From contig OZ250157.1 of NCBI GenBank assembly GCA_965237765.1, positions 558,001 to 622,000 of the forward strand: DNA of 64,000 nt. The letters run 5' to 3'. The stretch is from WTGJ01 sp965237765 (GTDB lineage: Bacteria; Chloroflexota; Anaerolineae; Aggregatilineales; Phototrophicaceae). Below the pieces are notes generated by a model, which made no database searches, was not told where the DNA came from, and saw nothing but the letters and a program-made list of their open reading frames with translations. Position numbers and translations under genes: made by a program. How positions within the stretch are numbered: the first letter of the stretch is position 1; every line of letters starts with the position of its first letter. This document shows positions 8,138-17,441 of this stretch, one piece after another.

Positions 8138-8518
8138 TCAGCCCTCCGCCGCCGCCTTCTTTTCCGCCGCGAGCCGCCAGACACGCTCCCGCTGCTCGAC
8201 GAAGAAAGCCCTGAAGTCAGCCACTTCGTAGCCGCGTTCGCGCGCCTCGATGAAGAAACCACCGCTGGGCATCGCCAAATCTTTGCGCAACACCAACCCG
8301 GTGATGGGGCCATAGCCACGCTTTTCCGCCTCCGTCCACACTTCGCCCAGGAAACGCCCGATGAAGCGAAACCAGGATGAAGATTCACCCTTCGGCCAGA
8401 GTTCCCTCGCCAGCTCATGGTAAAAGACCGTGCGCCGCTCTTCTGCCACACGGATGAGGAATTGGAGCGCTTCTTCCTTCTTCTGCTCCATTTCCAAATC
8501 GGTCATACCATATTTCAT
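8138..8518 (-). CDS. Small conserved protein, paralogue of the upstream 120-residue protein
   Basis: One hundred and twenty-six residues, mostly helical, with the pattern EERRTVFYHELARELW (about 27-42) followed by a G-x-ITGLVLRKD...PSGGFF block (about 71-89). The same order occurs in the neighbouring gene at 8599-8961, which shows the two are tandem paralogues. The block with a short Val-Val-Arg-Lys strand, then Gly-x-Pro-Gly-x-Gly-Phe/Tyr, resembles small winged-helix-like proteins seen in many bacteria, but I cannot name the family. Seven bases separate it from the DUF1445 gene. The function is unknown. Confidence 0.65.
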   Translation of the reverse strand: MKYGMTDLEMEQKKEEALQFLIRVAEERRTVFYHELARELWPKGESSSWFRFIGRFLGEVWTEAEKRGYGPITGLVLRKDLAMPSGGFFIEARERGYEVADFRAFFVEQRERVWRLAAEKKAAAEG

Positions 8519-8598
8519 CGCGCGCCTACTTCCCCCGCCCCTTGTGCTGCTTTATTCTAACGCATAGCTGGCTACAACCACCTCGTCCGCGCCACGCA

Positions 8599-8961
8599 TC
8601 ATTCTACGCCGCTCCATTGCGCCCAGACCCGCTCTGCCTCCTCGCGCCAATATGCTTCGGGATCGGTCACGTCCGCGCCGCGCAGAGCCGCCGCCGTGAA
8701 ATAGCCCTTGCCGGGAATGCCATCAGATTTGCGCACGACCAGCGCGCAGAGCGAGCCATCACCAGCGCGTTCCGCTTCATCGCACACTTCGATGAGCAGG
8801 GGCGTGAAGAGCGGCGAGCGGTGGTGGAGCGTCGCCGTTTGCAACCCGCGCGCTAGCTCCGAATAACAAATGGTGCGTCGCGATTTGGCGAGGGCGACGA
8901 GCGTGAGGCGCAGCTCAGCTTTCAGCTGCGCCCAGTCGGCACGCGCAATGCTCTCGCTCAC
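8599..8961 (-). CDS. Small conserved protein, paralogue of the downstream 126-residue protein
   Basis: One hundred and twenty residues. SRRTICYSELARGLQ aligns with the matching helix of the 126-residue neighbour, and CALVVRKSDGIPGKGYF aligns with its TGLVLRKDLAMPSGGFF. Both end in an R/E-rich helix with ERVW. The two proteins are therefore a tandem duplication with strong divergence. The gene starts nine bases after the phosphofructokinase stop, in the same run. No catalytic motif is identifiable. It could be a small DNA- or RNA-binding protein, which is speculation. Confidence 0.65.
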   Translation of the reverse strand: MSESIARADWAQLKAELRLTLVALAKSRRTICYSELARGLQTATLHHRSPLFTPLLIEVCDEAERAGDGSLCALVVRKSDGIPGKGYFTAAALRGADVTDPEAYWREEAERVWAQWSGVE

Positions 8962-8970
8962 CGCCTGCCT

Positions 8971-10092
8971 TCAATCTCCCAGGCAGATATCCAGGCTGCG
9001 CGCGCTCTCCACCCAGGGGTGATCGGGTGGCACCGTGCGCCGCTGACCGGCCACTTTCTCCAGCGGCACCGCGCAGGTGCCCGCGCCGCGCACGGCTACC
9101 ATAAAGCCATACCGACTTTCCGCCGCCATTTGCGCGCACGCCGTGCCTAGGTTCGTCGTCAAGAGGCGATCGACGGCCGAGGGCGCGCCGCCACGCTGCA
9201 CGTGACCCAAAATCGTCACGCGTGATTCCAGCTGCGTGCGCTCTTCCAGCAAACGCGAAAGGTTGCTGATGTGATCATACTGACTGACGTCGAGTTGGCG
9301 CAGCTGTTGCTTTGCTTCTTTGCGTTCTTGTTTCGAATTCGCAGCGGCCAATTGCGCTTCGGCGTATTCACGGGCGTTGGCCTCTTCCAACGAGCGAGCG
9401 CCCTCCGAAACAGCGACGATGCTGAAATTGGAGCCGCGCTGCCGGCGCGCCGTGATCGCCCTCGCCACCTTGTGGATGTCGTATGGGATTTCGGGGATGA
9501 GGATGACGTCCGCGCCGCCGGCCAGACCCGCGCCCAAGGCCAACCAGCCCGCATTATGCCCCATCGTCTCCACGACGATGATGCGATGGTGACTATGCGC
9601 GGTGCTATGCAGCCGGTCGATCGCTTCGGTGGCGATGCTCAGGGCGGTGTCAAAACCGAAAGTGACATCGGTATGCATGATGTCGTTATCGATGGTCTTG
9701 GGCACGGTGAGCACGTTGAGGCCGCTTTGCATGAGGCGATAGGCGCTTTTTTGGGTGCCGCCGCCGCCGAGGCAAACGAGCACATCCAGGTGGTGTTTTT
9801 CGTAATTGCGCAGCATCACATCCGTCATATCCAGATGCCGGCCGCCCATGGGCATACGGTGCGGCTTATCGCGGCTGGTGCCCAAAATCGTGCCGCCGAT
9901 GCTGATCAACCCGCTGAGCGTCTCTCCCTCGAGGCGCAGGGTGCGGTTTTCCATGAGGCCGCGGAAGCCATCACGAAAGCCCATCACGTGCATGCCGTAG
10001 CGTCCGGAGGCGGTCTTGCCGAGCGCGCGCAGGGCCGAATTCAAACCCGGCGTATCGCCACCAGCTGTGATGACACCAATCGTCTTTGTCAT
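8971..10092 (-). CDS. pfkA: 6-phosphofructokinase, group A family
   Basis: A 373-residue PFK that phosphorylates fructose 6-phosphate in glycolysis. Visible motifs are TAGGDTPGLNS (residues 9-19), LGGGGT (108-113), PKTIDND with the catalytic Asp (131-137) and ETMGHNAGW (175-183). Classical ATP-dependent enzymes have GGDGS at the second motif and MGR at the last, so GGGGT and MGHN mark a divergent clade. The phosphoryl donor (ATP or pyrophosphate) is unclear, though a Gly rather than Asp at the second position argues for ATP. It lies 22 bases after the aminopeptidase gene in the minus-strand run. Confidence 0.85.
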   Translation of the reverse strand: MTKTIGVITAGGDTPGLNSALRALGKTASGRYGMHVMGFRDGFRGLMENRTLRLEGETLSGLISIGGTILGTSRDKPHRMPMGGRHLDMTDVMLRNYEKHHLDVLVCLGGGGTQKSAYRLMQSGLNVLTVPKTIDNDIMHTDVTFGFDTALSIATEAIDRLHSTAHSHHRIIVVETMGHNAGWLALGAGLAGGADVILIPEIPYDIHKVARAITARRQRGSNFSIVAVSEGARSLEEANAREYAEAQLAAANSKQERKEAKQQLRQLDVSQYDHISNLSRLLEERTQLESRVTILGHVQRGGAPSAVDRLLTTNLGTACAQMAAESRYGFMVAVRGAGTCAVPLEKVAGQRRTVPPDHPWVESARSLDICLGD

Positions 10093-10114
10093 ATCATCCC
10101 TCTCCTACCCTCAA

Positions 10115-10972
10115 TTATAGCGAACTGGGCAGGTAAACGAGTAGGTTCTTGATGCTGGCCAGCTCGAGGAAGTCCTCGCTCTCATAAGCGACGTGGTTGC
10201 CCGCCAGGCGCTGCAAGCCCGGGATGTGGGCGACGTGGTCACCGTAGCTGCTGCGCTTGTAGATGACCTCGTAACGAATTGGCTGCCCTTGCTTAAATTG
10301 AAAGAGCAATCGTCGGCTCTCGCTCGGTGAGCGAGCCAATTGCGGCAACCGCTCCAGCGCATCCTCCACACCAGCGCGGATCTGGCGGCAAGATTCGCGC
10401 GGGTGCAGGTTGCGGGCGGCATAAGCGCCTACGCCCCATTTGGTGATGACCGTCTGCGCCAACGGCAGCTGCTGCGCGGCCTCCGCCGCCAGCCGATCAT
10501 CGCCGCTGACGAAAATCACCGGCACGCCAAAAGCGCCACAAATCGCCGCGTTGAAACCCATCTCGCCGACCGGCTTCCCGTTCAGGCGCATTTCCTGGAT
10601 CGACCTGCCCGAGTAGCTATGCGCGAGGACGCCGTTTGCCGTGCCTTCCATCGCGTGATAACCGATGAAAAGGGCGGCGGCGCAATCTTCATCCACGCCA
10701 TTGACCATGCCCAAGGGCCGAGGCGAACCACGCACGATTTGCACAATTTCTTCCTCAATGAGCTCTTCAGCGAGCAAATTGCGCATTTGGCCGTGCGCAT
10801 CAGCGACGACAATGCTTTTCGCGCCCGCGTCTTTAGCGCCGGCGATGGCCGCGTTGGCCTCGGCCGTCATCCAGCGGCGCGCGCGCTGGTATTCTTCGCC
10901 TTCCAGCTTGCCGTCATCGGGGTGAACGACACACGCGACGCCCTCGATATCCACCGAAATCAGAATTTTCAT
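10115..10972 (-). CDS. dppA: M55 family D-aminopeptidase
   Basis: A 285-residue zinc aminopeptidase of the DppA family, which releases D-amino acids such as D-Ala from short peptides. The metal and catalytic residues line up: D8 and E10 in SVDIEG, H60 in ADAHG, H106 in IGYHAM, H118 in LAHSY, and E137 in VGEMGFNA. The C-terminal half has the usual decamer-forming helices. It starts 11 bases after the DUF3179 gene. No peptide transporter is adjacent, unlike the Bacillus dpp operon, so the peptide source is unknown. Confidence 0.88.
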   Translation of the reverse strand: MKILISVDIEGVACVVHPDDGKLEGEEYQRARRWMTAEANAAIAGAKDAGAKSIVVADAHGQMRNLLAEELIEEEIVQIVRGSPRPLGMVNGVDEDCAAALFIGYHAMEGTANGVLAHSYSGRSIQEMRLNGKPVGEMGFNAAICGAFGVPVIFVSGDDRLAAEAAQQLPLAQTVITKWGVGAYAARNLHPRESCRQIRAGVEDALERLPQLARSPSESRRLLFQFKQGQPIRYEVIYKRSSYGDHVAHIPGLQRLAGNHVAYESEDFLELASIKNLLVYLPSSL

Positions 10973-10983
10973 GATAAACCTCC

Positions 10984-12684
10984 CTATCCGTAAACGAGTG
11001 TTTCAGGGTAGAAACTGAACCAGCCAAACCAGAAAGCGAGATGACCTGGCAGGCGTGGCAGGCTGGCGCCATCCGGGCCGAGCAAGGCCTCGTCGGTGAT
11101 GCGCCAGAGCGCGCCATCCTGGTCAAGCAGCGTATTTGCGCTAGCGTTGAAGGTGAAAGATTGCGCTTCCGTTGCGCGCGCATAAGCGCGAACGACGGCG
11201 CCGCCCGGTTCGAAGAATTCACGCTCCGGTGTTGCCTCAGCCAGTAGCAGCAAGGGCTGTCCCGCTACCACATCCTGGGTGATGCCAGCCGGCACGATGC
11301 GCTGCAGCGGATAGGCGACTGACGTATCGCCAATGTGCATGCCAAAAATCATCTCCTTGTTCGCCTGCTCGCTCGTGTCCTGCAGCCAGACAGGGAACAT
11401 GATGAAATCCGGGTCGTTGAAATAGCGCGTGTAGGCAGCGCCGTCGCGATACGGGCGCGAGAAGCCCGTATCCAGGCTCAACACACTGGTTTCGGGATGC
11501 TCAGCGAGCCAACTCGCCCAATCACTGACGACAACCGGCAGCAAGGGCAGCTCGATATCGCTCTCCGCCAGGGGGCCAAAGGCCGGCCGGCCCGTCAGGG
11601 CGTTCCAGACGGTATCGGTCAGGCGGTCGTACATCAGCTTGTTAGAACGCATCAACATACCGGTGGAGCCGAATTCCAGCGCCACGACGTCGTGAATTTG
11701 GCGTGCGCCAGCGCTATCCGTGAACTCCAGCCGCGGCAAGGTTACGTCATAGAGGATGCCAGCGCCACAGAGCGTGCAATAGGCGAGCATGACCGGCCGC
11801 CCGCGCACGTGCGCCGCATCGCCGGCGATTTCTACATCCCCAGCGCGCAACCAGCCGCTTTCTGGGCAACCGGCCGATTCGCCTTCGATATGCAGCCATT
11901 CTCCAGACCGATCGCGAATTCGCATCGCTTGCGGGGCGCGGAAACCACAAACTCGCTCGCCATCCGGCGCGTCGAACAGGGGCGCCTGCCCGATGACATC
12001 GTTGAACATTTCGTGCCAATTCATCAGGCGCAACGGATAGGCGCGCGCATCGCCAGCCAGCGCGACTCCAAAAACCAGCTCCTCTGGCGCGGGATAGCGG
12101 CAATCGCTCTCGCGGCAGAATTGCGTCAGTCGCTCGCCCTGGGCGGCTGCTTCCGCCGGCGAAATTTGCCGCGCGTTCACGAGCGAGGGAATCCCATCAA
12201 CGCTTACACCACCCCAGACCACTTCCACCAGATTCACCCGCGCGGTTTCGCCAGCGCTGGACTGAAAAAAGCGCGCGAATTCAGCGTCCACCACCGTCGC
12301 GTAGAGCAAGCCTTTATATTCGGGGTAATGTGGCGAGGTGGCGATATCCATTCGCCCCGCCCATTCGAAATAACCGCGCCAGCCAATCTCCCGTCCTTGC
12401 CCGCTGAGCTGCTCTAGAGCGCCCAGGATGGCGATATTGCCCGCTGGGTCCGCCATGAAATAGGCAGCATCAATCAGCGGCGCGATGTACAGCGGGTCAC
12501 CAGATTCGCCGATGCGGTCGATGAGCGAATATTCGCCCGGCGCCTCGCGCGCATCGACCACCAGGGCGACGAGGCGGATGAGCGTTCCACGGTAATCGCG
12601 CAGATTCTCGCCTGGCGCTTGCGCGAAGACGAAGTCTCCTAGCAGCAGTAGCATGAAAAGTAGAAGCCGCCCGCTACGAGCCAT
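10984..12684 (-). CDS. Secreted DUF3179 protein
   Basis: A 566-residue exported protein. The ATG at 12684 begins a clear signal peptide (MARSGRLLLFMLLLLGDFVFA, cleavage near residue 21-22), and the upstream frame is spurious because it lies inside glpK. The DUF3179 domain covers about 170-480. It includes the conserved GVALAGDARAYPL, LMNWHEMFND and the diagnostic AYCTLCGAGILY with two cysteines that may bind a metal or cofactor. The family is common in Chloroflexota, and its biochemical function is not established. It overlaps the end of glpK by 11 bases. Confidence 0.8.
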   Translation of the reverse strand: MARSGRLLLFMLLLLGDFVFAQAPGENLRDYRGTLIRLVALVVDAREAPGEYSLIDRIGESGDPLYIAPLIDAAYFMADPAGNIAILGALEQLSGQGREIGWRGYFEWAGRMDIATSPHYPEYKGLLYATVVDAEFARFFQSSAGETARVNLVEVVWGGVSVDGIPSLVNARQISPAEAAAQGERLTQFCRESDCRYPAPEELVFGVALAGDARAYPLRLMNWHEMFNDVIGQAPLFDAPDGERVCGFRAPQAMRIRDRSGEWLHIEGESAGCPESGWLRAGDVEIAGDAAHVRGRPVMLAYCTLCGAGILYDVTLPRLEFTDSAGARQIHDVVALEFGSTGMLMRSNKLMYDRLTDTVWNALTGRPAFGPLAESDIELPLLPVVVSDWASWLAEHPETSVLSLDTGFSRPYRDGAAYTRYFNDPDFIMFPVWLQDTSEQANKEMIFGMHIGDTSVAYPLQRIVPAGITQDVVAGQPLLLLAEATPEREFFEPGGAVVRAYARATEAQSFTFNASANTLLDQDGALWRITDEALLGPDGASLPRLPGHLAFWFGWFSFYPETLVYG

Positions 12685-14170
12685 CGCTACGCACCCGCGC
12701 CACCGCCCGTTGCCAACCCGCATAACATGCCTCCCGCTCGTCATCGGACATTCGCGGCTCAAACACGCGCTCTATCTGCCATTGCTCTTGCAGCGCTGCC
12801 GGCGAGGGCCAATACCCTACCGCCAGGCCCGCCAGATAGGCCGCGCCAAGGGCCGTCGTTTCGGTGATGACCGGCCGCTCGACCGGCACGCCGAGGATAT
12901 CCGCCTGAAATTGCATCACAAAATCGTTCTGTGTAACGCCGCCATCGACGCGCAGGGTTTGCAGGGAGAGCGCCGCGTCTTCACGCATCGCATCCACGAC
13001 ATCGCGTGATTGGTAGGCGATGCTCTCGAGCGTCGCGCGCACAATTTCGGCGCGGCCGCTGCCCCGCGTCAAGCCGACGATGGCGCCGCGCGCGTAGGCA
13101 TCCCAATAGGGCGCACCGAGGCCGGTGAAGGCCGGCACGACATAAACACCACCGCTATCGGCAACGCTCGTGGCGATCGCCTCGCTCGCCGCGCTTGTCT
13201 CCAACAAGCCCAGCTCATCGCGCAGCCACTGCACCGCCGCGCCCGCCACGAAGACGCTGCCCTCCAGCGCATATTGCGGCGGCGCATCGCCCAGCTGCCA
13301 GGCGATGGTCGTCAGCAGGTTGTGTGCCGAAGCGATCGGCCGCGCGCCCGTCTGCAGCAGCAAGAAACATCCAGTGCCGTAGGTATTCTTCGCCATACCC
13401 GCTTCGGTGCAGATTTGCCCGAAGGTCGCCGCTTGTTGGTCGCCCGCGATGCCAGCGATGGGAATCGGCGCGCCGAAAATTTCCGCTTTCGTCTCACCAT
13501 AGACCTGGCTACTCGGCGCGACGGTGGGCAAGAGCGCCGCGGGAATATCCAGCCGCGCCAGGATTTCTACTGACCAACGACAGTGGTGGATGTCGTAGAG
13601 CATCGTGCGGCTGGCGTTGCTGATGTCGGTGATGTGCAACGCGCCGCTTGTCAGCTGCCAGAGCAACCAGCTATCGACCGTGCCGAAAGCCAGCTCGCCG
13701 CGTTCGGCCCGTTCGCGCGCGCCCGGCACGTTCTCCAGCAACCAGGCTACTTTCGTGCCGGAGAAATAGGCATCTGTGACGAGGCCGGTCTGCGCGGCGA
13801 TCGTCTGGTCAAAGCCTTCGGCGCGCAATTCGTCGCAGAAGGGCGCCGTCCGCCGGTCCTGCCAGACGATGGCGCGGTGGATGGGCTGGCCGCTGGCGCG
13901 CTCCCAGATGAGCGTCGTCTCACGTTGGTTGGTGATGCCGATGGCCGCGATATCGCGCGCCGCCGCCCCGCCCCTTTCCAATACCGCACGCGCTACACGC
14001 AACTGCGATTCCCAGATGTCCGCTGCCTCGTGTTCGACCCAACCCGGCTGCGGAAAATGCTGCGGGAATTCCTCCTGCGCCAGGGAAACGATGGTGCCAG
14101 CTTCATCGAAAAGCAAGGCGCGCGAAGAGGTCGTGCCTTGATCCAAAGCGAGGATGTACCGTCCCTTCAT
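12674..14170 (-). CDS. glpK: Glycerol kinase
   Basis: A 498-residue FGGY-family kinase converting glycerol and ATP to sn-glycerol 3-phosphate. It has ALDQGTTSSRALLFD at residues 8-22 (phosphate-1 loop), GITNQRETTLIWER near 79-92, VWQDRR near 103 (glycerol-binding region) and GTGCFLLLQTG near 265. Length and motif order match bacterial GlpK throughout. No glycerol facilitator or glycerol-3-phosphate dehydrogenase is adjacent. It sits between a nucleotide-sugar dehydrogenase (nine-base gap) and the DUF3179 gene (overlap), consistent with one transcript. Confidence 0.95.
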   Translation of the reverse strand: MKGRYILALDQGTTSSRALLFDEAGTIVSLAQEEFPQHFPQPGWVEHEAADIWESQLRVARAVLERGGAAARDIAAIGITNQRETTLIWERASGQPIHRAIVWQDRRTAPFCDELRAEGFDQTIAAQTGLVTDAYFSGTKVAWLLENVPGARERAERGELAFGTVDSWLLWQLTSGALHITDISNASRTMLYDIHHCRWSVEILARLDIPAALLPTVAPSSQVYGETKAEIFGAPIPIAGIAGDQQAATFGQICTEAGMAKNTYGTGCFLLLQTGARPIASAHNLLTTIAWQLGDAPPQYALEGSVFVAGAAVQWLRDELGLLETSAASEAIATSVADSGGVYVVPAFTGLGAPYWDAYARGAIVGLTRGSGRAEIVRATLESIAYQSRDVVDAMREDAALSLQTLRVDGGVTQNDFVMQFQADILGVPVERPVITETTALGAAYLAGLAVGYWPSPAALQEQWQIERVFEPRMSDDEREACYAGWQRAVARVRSDGS

Positions 14171-14179
14171 CTTCTCCCC

Positions 14180-15475
<1,296 letters not shown>

Positions 15476-15537
15476 CTGCTGCTGACGCTCGCCCTGATCG
15501 TCGATATCCCATCCCTCACGCTGTGGTCAGTGGCATT

Positions 15538-15543
15538 AGTATA
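15538..15543 (-). promoter_or_regulatory. -10 element candidate for the 15.5-7.3 kb minus-strand run
   Basis: On the minus strand this reads TATACT, five of six matches to the -10 consensus, about 60 bases before the dehydrogenase start. No convincing -35 box lies 16-18 bases further upstream. It is the only promoter-like signal I see ahead of the eight-gene run. Confidence 0.3.
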
Positions 15544-15616
15544 ATGCGCGAGTTGACGCACAGGTAGCGGCGGCGTAAGAGATTGCGGGCCATTCGCGTC
15601 AATATCTCACAGAGGC

Positions 15617-15644
15617 TTGACACGGCGCCGCGGCCCTATAGAAT
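15617..15644 (+). promoter_or_regulatory. Sigma-70-type promoter of the structured leader transcript
   Basis: A perfect TTGACA (15617-15622), a 16-base spacer and TAGAAT (15639-15644) form one of the best promoters in the window. Transcription should begin near 15651. It points to a structured short transcript that ends at the terminator at 15846-15873, not directly to a long gene. Confidence 0.55.
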
Positions 15645-15705
15645 GCCTCCGGTGGCGCGAAGAATGCGCCCACCCCATCATCCGGTTGAGTGAGTGGAGG
15701 AACCA

Positions 15706-15792
15706 ATGATGACGTTCATGACCCCCAATCGCGAGAGCGCGATCTCCTCGGGAGATAGCGCCCCCTCCATGAGAGCGCCTGTTCGCTGCTAA
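15706..15792 (+). CDS. 28-residue ORF inside the structured transcript (leader peptide?)
   Basis: ATG at 15706 with GGAGG at 15696-15700 and ideal five-base spacing; stop TAA at 15790-15792. The product begins MMTFMTPNRESAISSGD and is not hydrophobic. The long-range stem of the RNA encloses the ORF almost exactly and would cover part of the ribosome site. Either this is a leader peptide whose translation reshapes the RNA, or the ORF is a coincidence in a non-coding RNA. No run of a single codon that would suggest amino-acid attenuation is present. Confidence 0.3.
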   Translation: MMTFMTPNRESAISSGDSAPSMRAPVRC

Positions 15793-15845
15793 GCCACTCA
15801 GCCAACCCGTCCGTGCCCTAGCACGAGACCATCCAGGCCAGGCAG

Positions 15846-15873
15846 CCGCAGGCAAAACCCTGCGGTTTTTCTT
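15846..15873 (+). terminator. Intrinsic terminator after the structured transcript
   Basis: A perfect seven-base-pair stem CCGCAGG / CCTGCGG around a six-base loop (CAAAAC) is followed directly by TTTTT and then CTT. This is a textbook rho-independent terminator on the plus strand. The region from here to 16061 (about 190 bases) holds no gene that I can support. Confidence 0.75.
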
Positions 15874-16061
15874 GGCAACACCGCTCTATTTGAGCCGCAG
15901 GGACCACCACAGCGGCCCTTTGTGCCGCCCATAGTTGCACCGCGGAAGGTCGCCGCCGTTTACCAAGCGCCCGCTTCCGCCCCACCGCGCCTGCTCGCAA
16001 TCGGCCACTGCCGCTTGCCAGGCACCGCTACTGACCGTGACCAGCAATAGGAGCACAAACC

Positions 16062-16208
16062 ATGTTGGATCCGCGCGATTACCATTTGCGTTGGGATGAG
16101 TTGCGGCGTGAAGCGGACCAGGAACGTCTCGCTAACGCTGCCCGCCGGGCCGTGGCGAAGGCCACGCGGGGGGAACGCCTCCGCCTCTTTCGCCGCCGGC
16201 GTCGCTAA
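16062..16208 (+). CDS. 48-residue basic small protein
   Basis: ATG at 16062 with a TAGGAG ribosome site eight bases upstream; stop TAA at 16206. The product starts MLDPRDYHLRWDELRREADQ and ends in a run of five arginines after RLRLF. It is amphipathic-helical and very basic at the C-terminus, so a membrane-surface or nucleic-acid interaction is possible. It lies just after the terminated leader transcript and before a second small basic ORF. The family is unknown. Confidence 0.5.
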   Translation: MLDPRDYHLRWDELRREADQERLANAARRAVAKATRGERLRLFRRRRR

Positions 16209-16243
16209 TCGCCCCCCGTCCGATCAACCAAAGGCAGGCGACG

Positions 16244-16438
16244 ATGCCCCATGACAATGCACATCGAATCCGCCGGGGGCCGCGCGGCCATCTGCGCCAG
16301 CGCGCCGCGCAGGATCGACTCCTGCGCAAGGCGCTGGCCGCCGGAGGCGGCGCCGGCTCGCTCTATATCCCCACGGCCGTGGAGAGCGGCCGCCGACAAT
16401 ACCGCTGGAGCGAGCGCTTGCACTTGCTCTCGATTTAA
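16244..16438 (+). CDS. 64-residue basic small ORF
   Basis: ATG at 16244, preceded by GGCAGGCGACG (weak ribosome site); stop at 16436-16438, just before a strong hairpin. The product is Arg-rich at the N-terminus (HRIRRGPRGHLRQRAAQDRLL) and ends SERLHLLSI. It follows the 48-residue ORF by 35 bases on the same strand. An overlapping frame (16251-16571) is also open but runs through the hairpin and into the convergent gene, so it is less likely. Coding status is uncertain. Confidence 0.35.
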   Translation: MPHDNAHRIRRGPRGHLRQRAAQDRLLRKALAAGGGAGSLYIPTAVESGRRQYRWSERLHLLSI

Positions 16439-16449
16439 GGAAGATCAAC

Positions 16450-16481
16450 GCGGGGAGTGGCTAACCCTTGCTACTCCCCGC
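16450..16481. terminator. Long hairpin between convergent genes
   Basis: GCGGGGAGTGGC and GCTACTCCCCGC form a 12-pair stem (one G-U pair) around an eight-base loop TAACCCTT. It lies between the small ORF ending at 16438 and the YihY stop at 16461 and includes that stop codon. No long T-run follows on either strand, so it may act as a weak bidirectional terminator or protect transcript ends. Confidence 0.5.
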
Positions 16482-17441
16482 TTGCGGCAACAAGAGGCGC
16501 GGCTGCCGCGCCAGCGCTTGCTCCCGTTGCTCGCTGATCCACTCGTTCATCTGCGCGCAGATCTCCGCTGAGAATAGCGTGATGGCCATCACCAAATAGG
16601 CGCCCAGGAAGAGCACAATTGCCGTGAAGAAGACGCCATATACGAATTGGTAATTCGCCACGGTCGAGAGGTACCAGCGGAAAACCCACTTGGTCAGCTC
16701 CCAACCCGCCGCGCCCAACAGAGCCGCCGGCCAGATCGCGTCCCAGTAGACCGTCTGCCTCGGGATAAAACGGAAGAGCAGGACGAAAATCACCATATTC
16801 AAACCGGCCGGCAGGAAGGTGATGCCGATCGTCAGCCAGGTGCTCGTCGTATTCAACAGGAAAGCGGAGACGAGCTGCAAGGCAGCCGAAGTCAAGAACG
16901 AGACCGCCATCAGAAAGATGAAGACGACGCTCATCGCGAAAGCGGTGAGCTGCTGTTGCCAGACCCCCCGCCCACGCGGCGCCTGGAAGATGAAATCCAA
17001 CGCCGCCGTCAAATTCGCGAAGAGCCCCAGGGACGACCAGAGCAGACCGAGCAGCGCGATGAGCACGAAGGGCGCGCCCTGCAGGATGGCCTGCTCCAGC
17101 GAACGTTGGATTTCGCTCAGGGCCTGCGCCGGCAGGACGAGGCTGAGCGCATCAGCCACCTGCTTTTGCGCCACCGCCGGCCCCAGGATGCGCCCGGCCG
17201 CAATCGCCAGCAACAAGGTCAGCGGGAAGGTGGCAAAAAGCGCGTAGTAGGTGATAGCTGCCGCCTGCCGCGCGCCATACTCGCGGAAATTCAAGAGCGC
17301 CCGCCCACTATGCGCGAGCATTTGCCGCAGCGACAGCGGCAATTGACGCCAGATCCGGCCACACTCCCGCGCGCTATACTGCCCCAGGCGCCGCTGCCAA
17401 CGCGCCAACGCCTCCCAGAGCGCCAGGAACATCCTCGGCAT
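16461..17441 (-). CDS. YihY/BrkB-family membrane protein
   Basis: About 326 residues with six hydrophobic segments. The diagnostic N-terminal region is RQAAAITYYALFATFPLTLLLAIA (about 60-83; quoted as ITYYALFATFPLTLL), and later come WSSLGLFANLTAALDFIF and FVYGVFFTAIVLFLGAYLV. The YihY/BrkB family (old name RNase BN, which is wrong for this family) has unknown transport or envelope function. Several starts are possible (17480 TTG or GTG, 17441 ATG, 17432 ATG). The ATG at 17441 overlaps the first codon of the divergent HAD gene, so the two starts compete for the same few bases. Confidence 0.8.
   Translation of the reverse strand: MPRMFLALWEALARWQRRLGQYSARECGRIWRQLPLSLRQMLAHSGRALLNFREYGARQAAAITYYALFATFPLTLLLAIAAGRILGPAVAQKQVADALSLVLPAQALSEIQRSLEQAILQGAPFVLIALLGLLWSSLGLFANLTAALDFIFQAPRGRGVWQQQLTAFAMSVVFIFLMAVSFLTSAALQLVSAFLLNTTSTWLTIGITFLPAGLNMVIFVLLFRFIPRQTVYWDAIWPAALLGAAGWELTKWVFRWYLSTVANYQFVYGVFFTAIVLFLGAYLVMAITLFSAEICAQMNEWISEQREQALARQPRLLLPQAGSSKG

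Larger units (their letters stand above)
15651..15873 (+). ncRNA. Structured short RNA or leader of unknown type
   Basis: A roughly 220-base transcript is bounded by a consensus promoter and an intrinsic terminator. Nested helices are visible. One hairpin lies at the 5' end (GGTGGCGC with GCGCCCACC). A long-range stem pairs 15684-15697 with 15794-15807 (12 of 14 positions). Inside it are ATGA-CGT-TCAT, the perfect ATCGCG-AGAG-CGCGAT (15728-15743) and the overlapping ATCTCC-TCG-GGAGAT (15742-15756). The last two share two bases and so compete. I could not match it to tmRNA, 6S, SRP, RNase P RNA or a named riboswitch. It may be a regulatory sRNA or a peptide-encoding attenuator, since a 28-codon ORF lies inside. 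Confidence 0.5.

Noticed and set aside
7306..8451. N-terminal extension of the DUF1445 protein to 381 residues
   Set aside because: The extra residues are the shadow of the 126-residue gene in another frame; the ATG at 8130 gives the normal family length.
15936..15945. TGCACCGCGG, reminiscent of the T-box antiterminator core
   Set aside because: No stem I, no following terminator and no amino-acid gene downstream; the terminator lies before it, not after.
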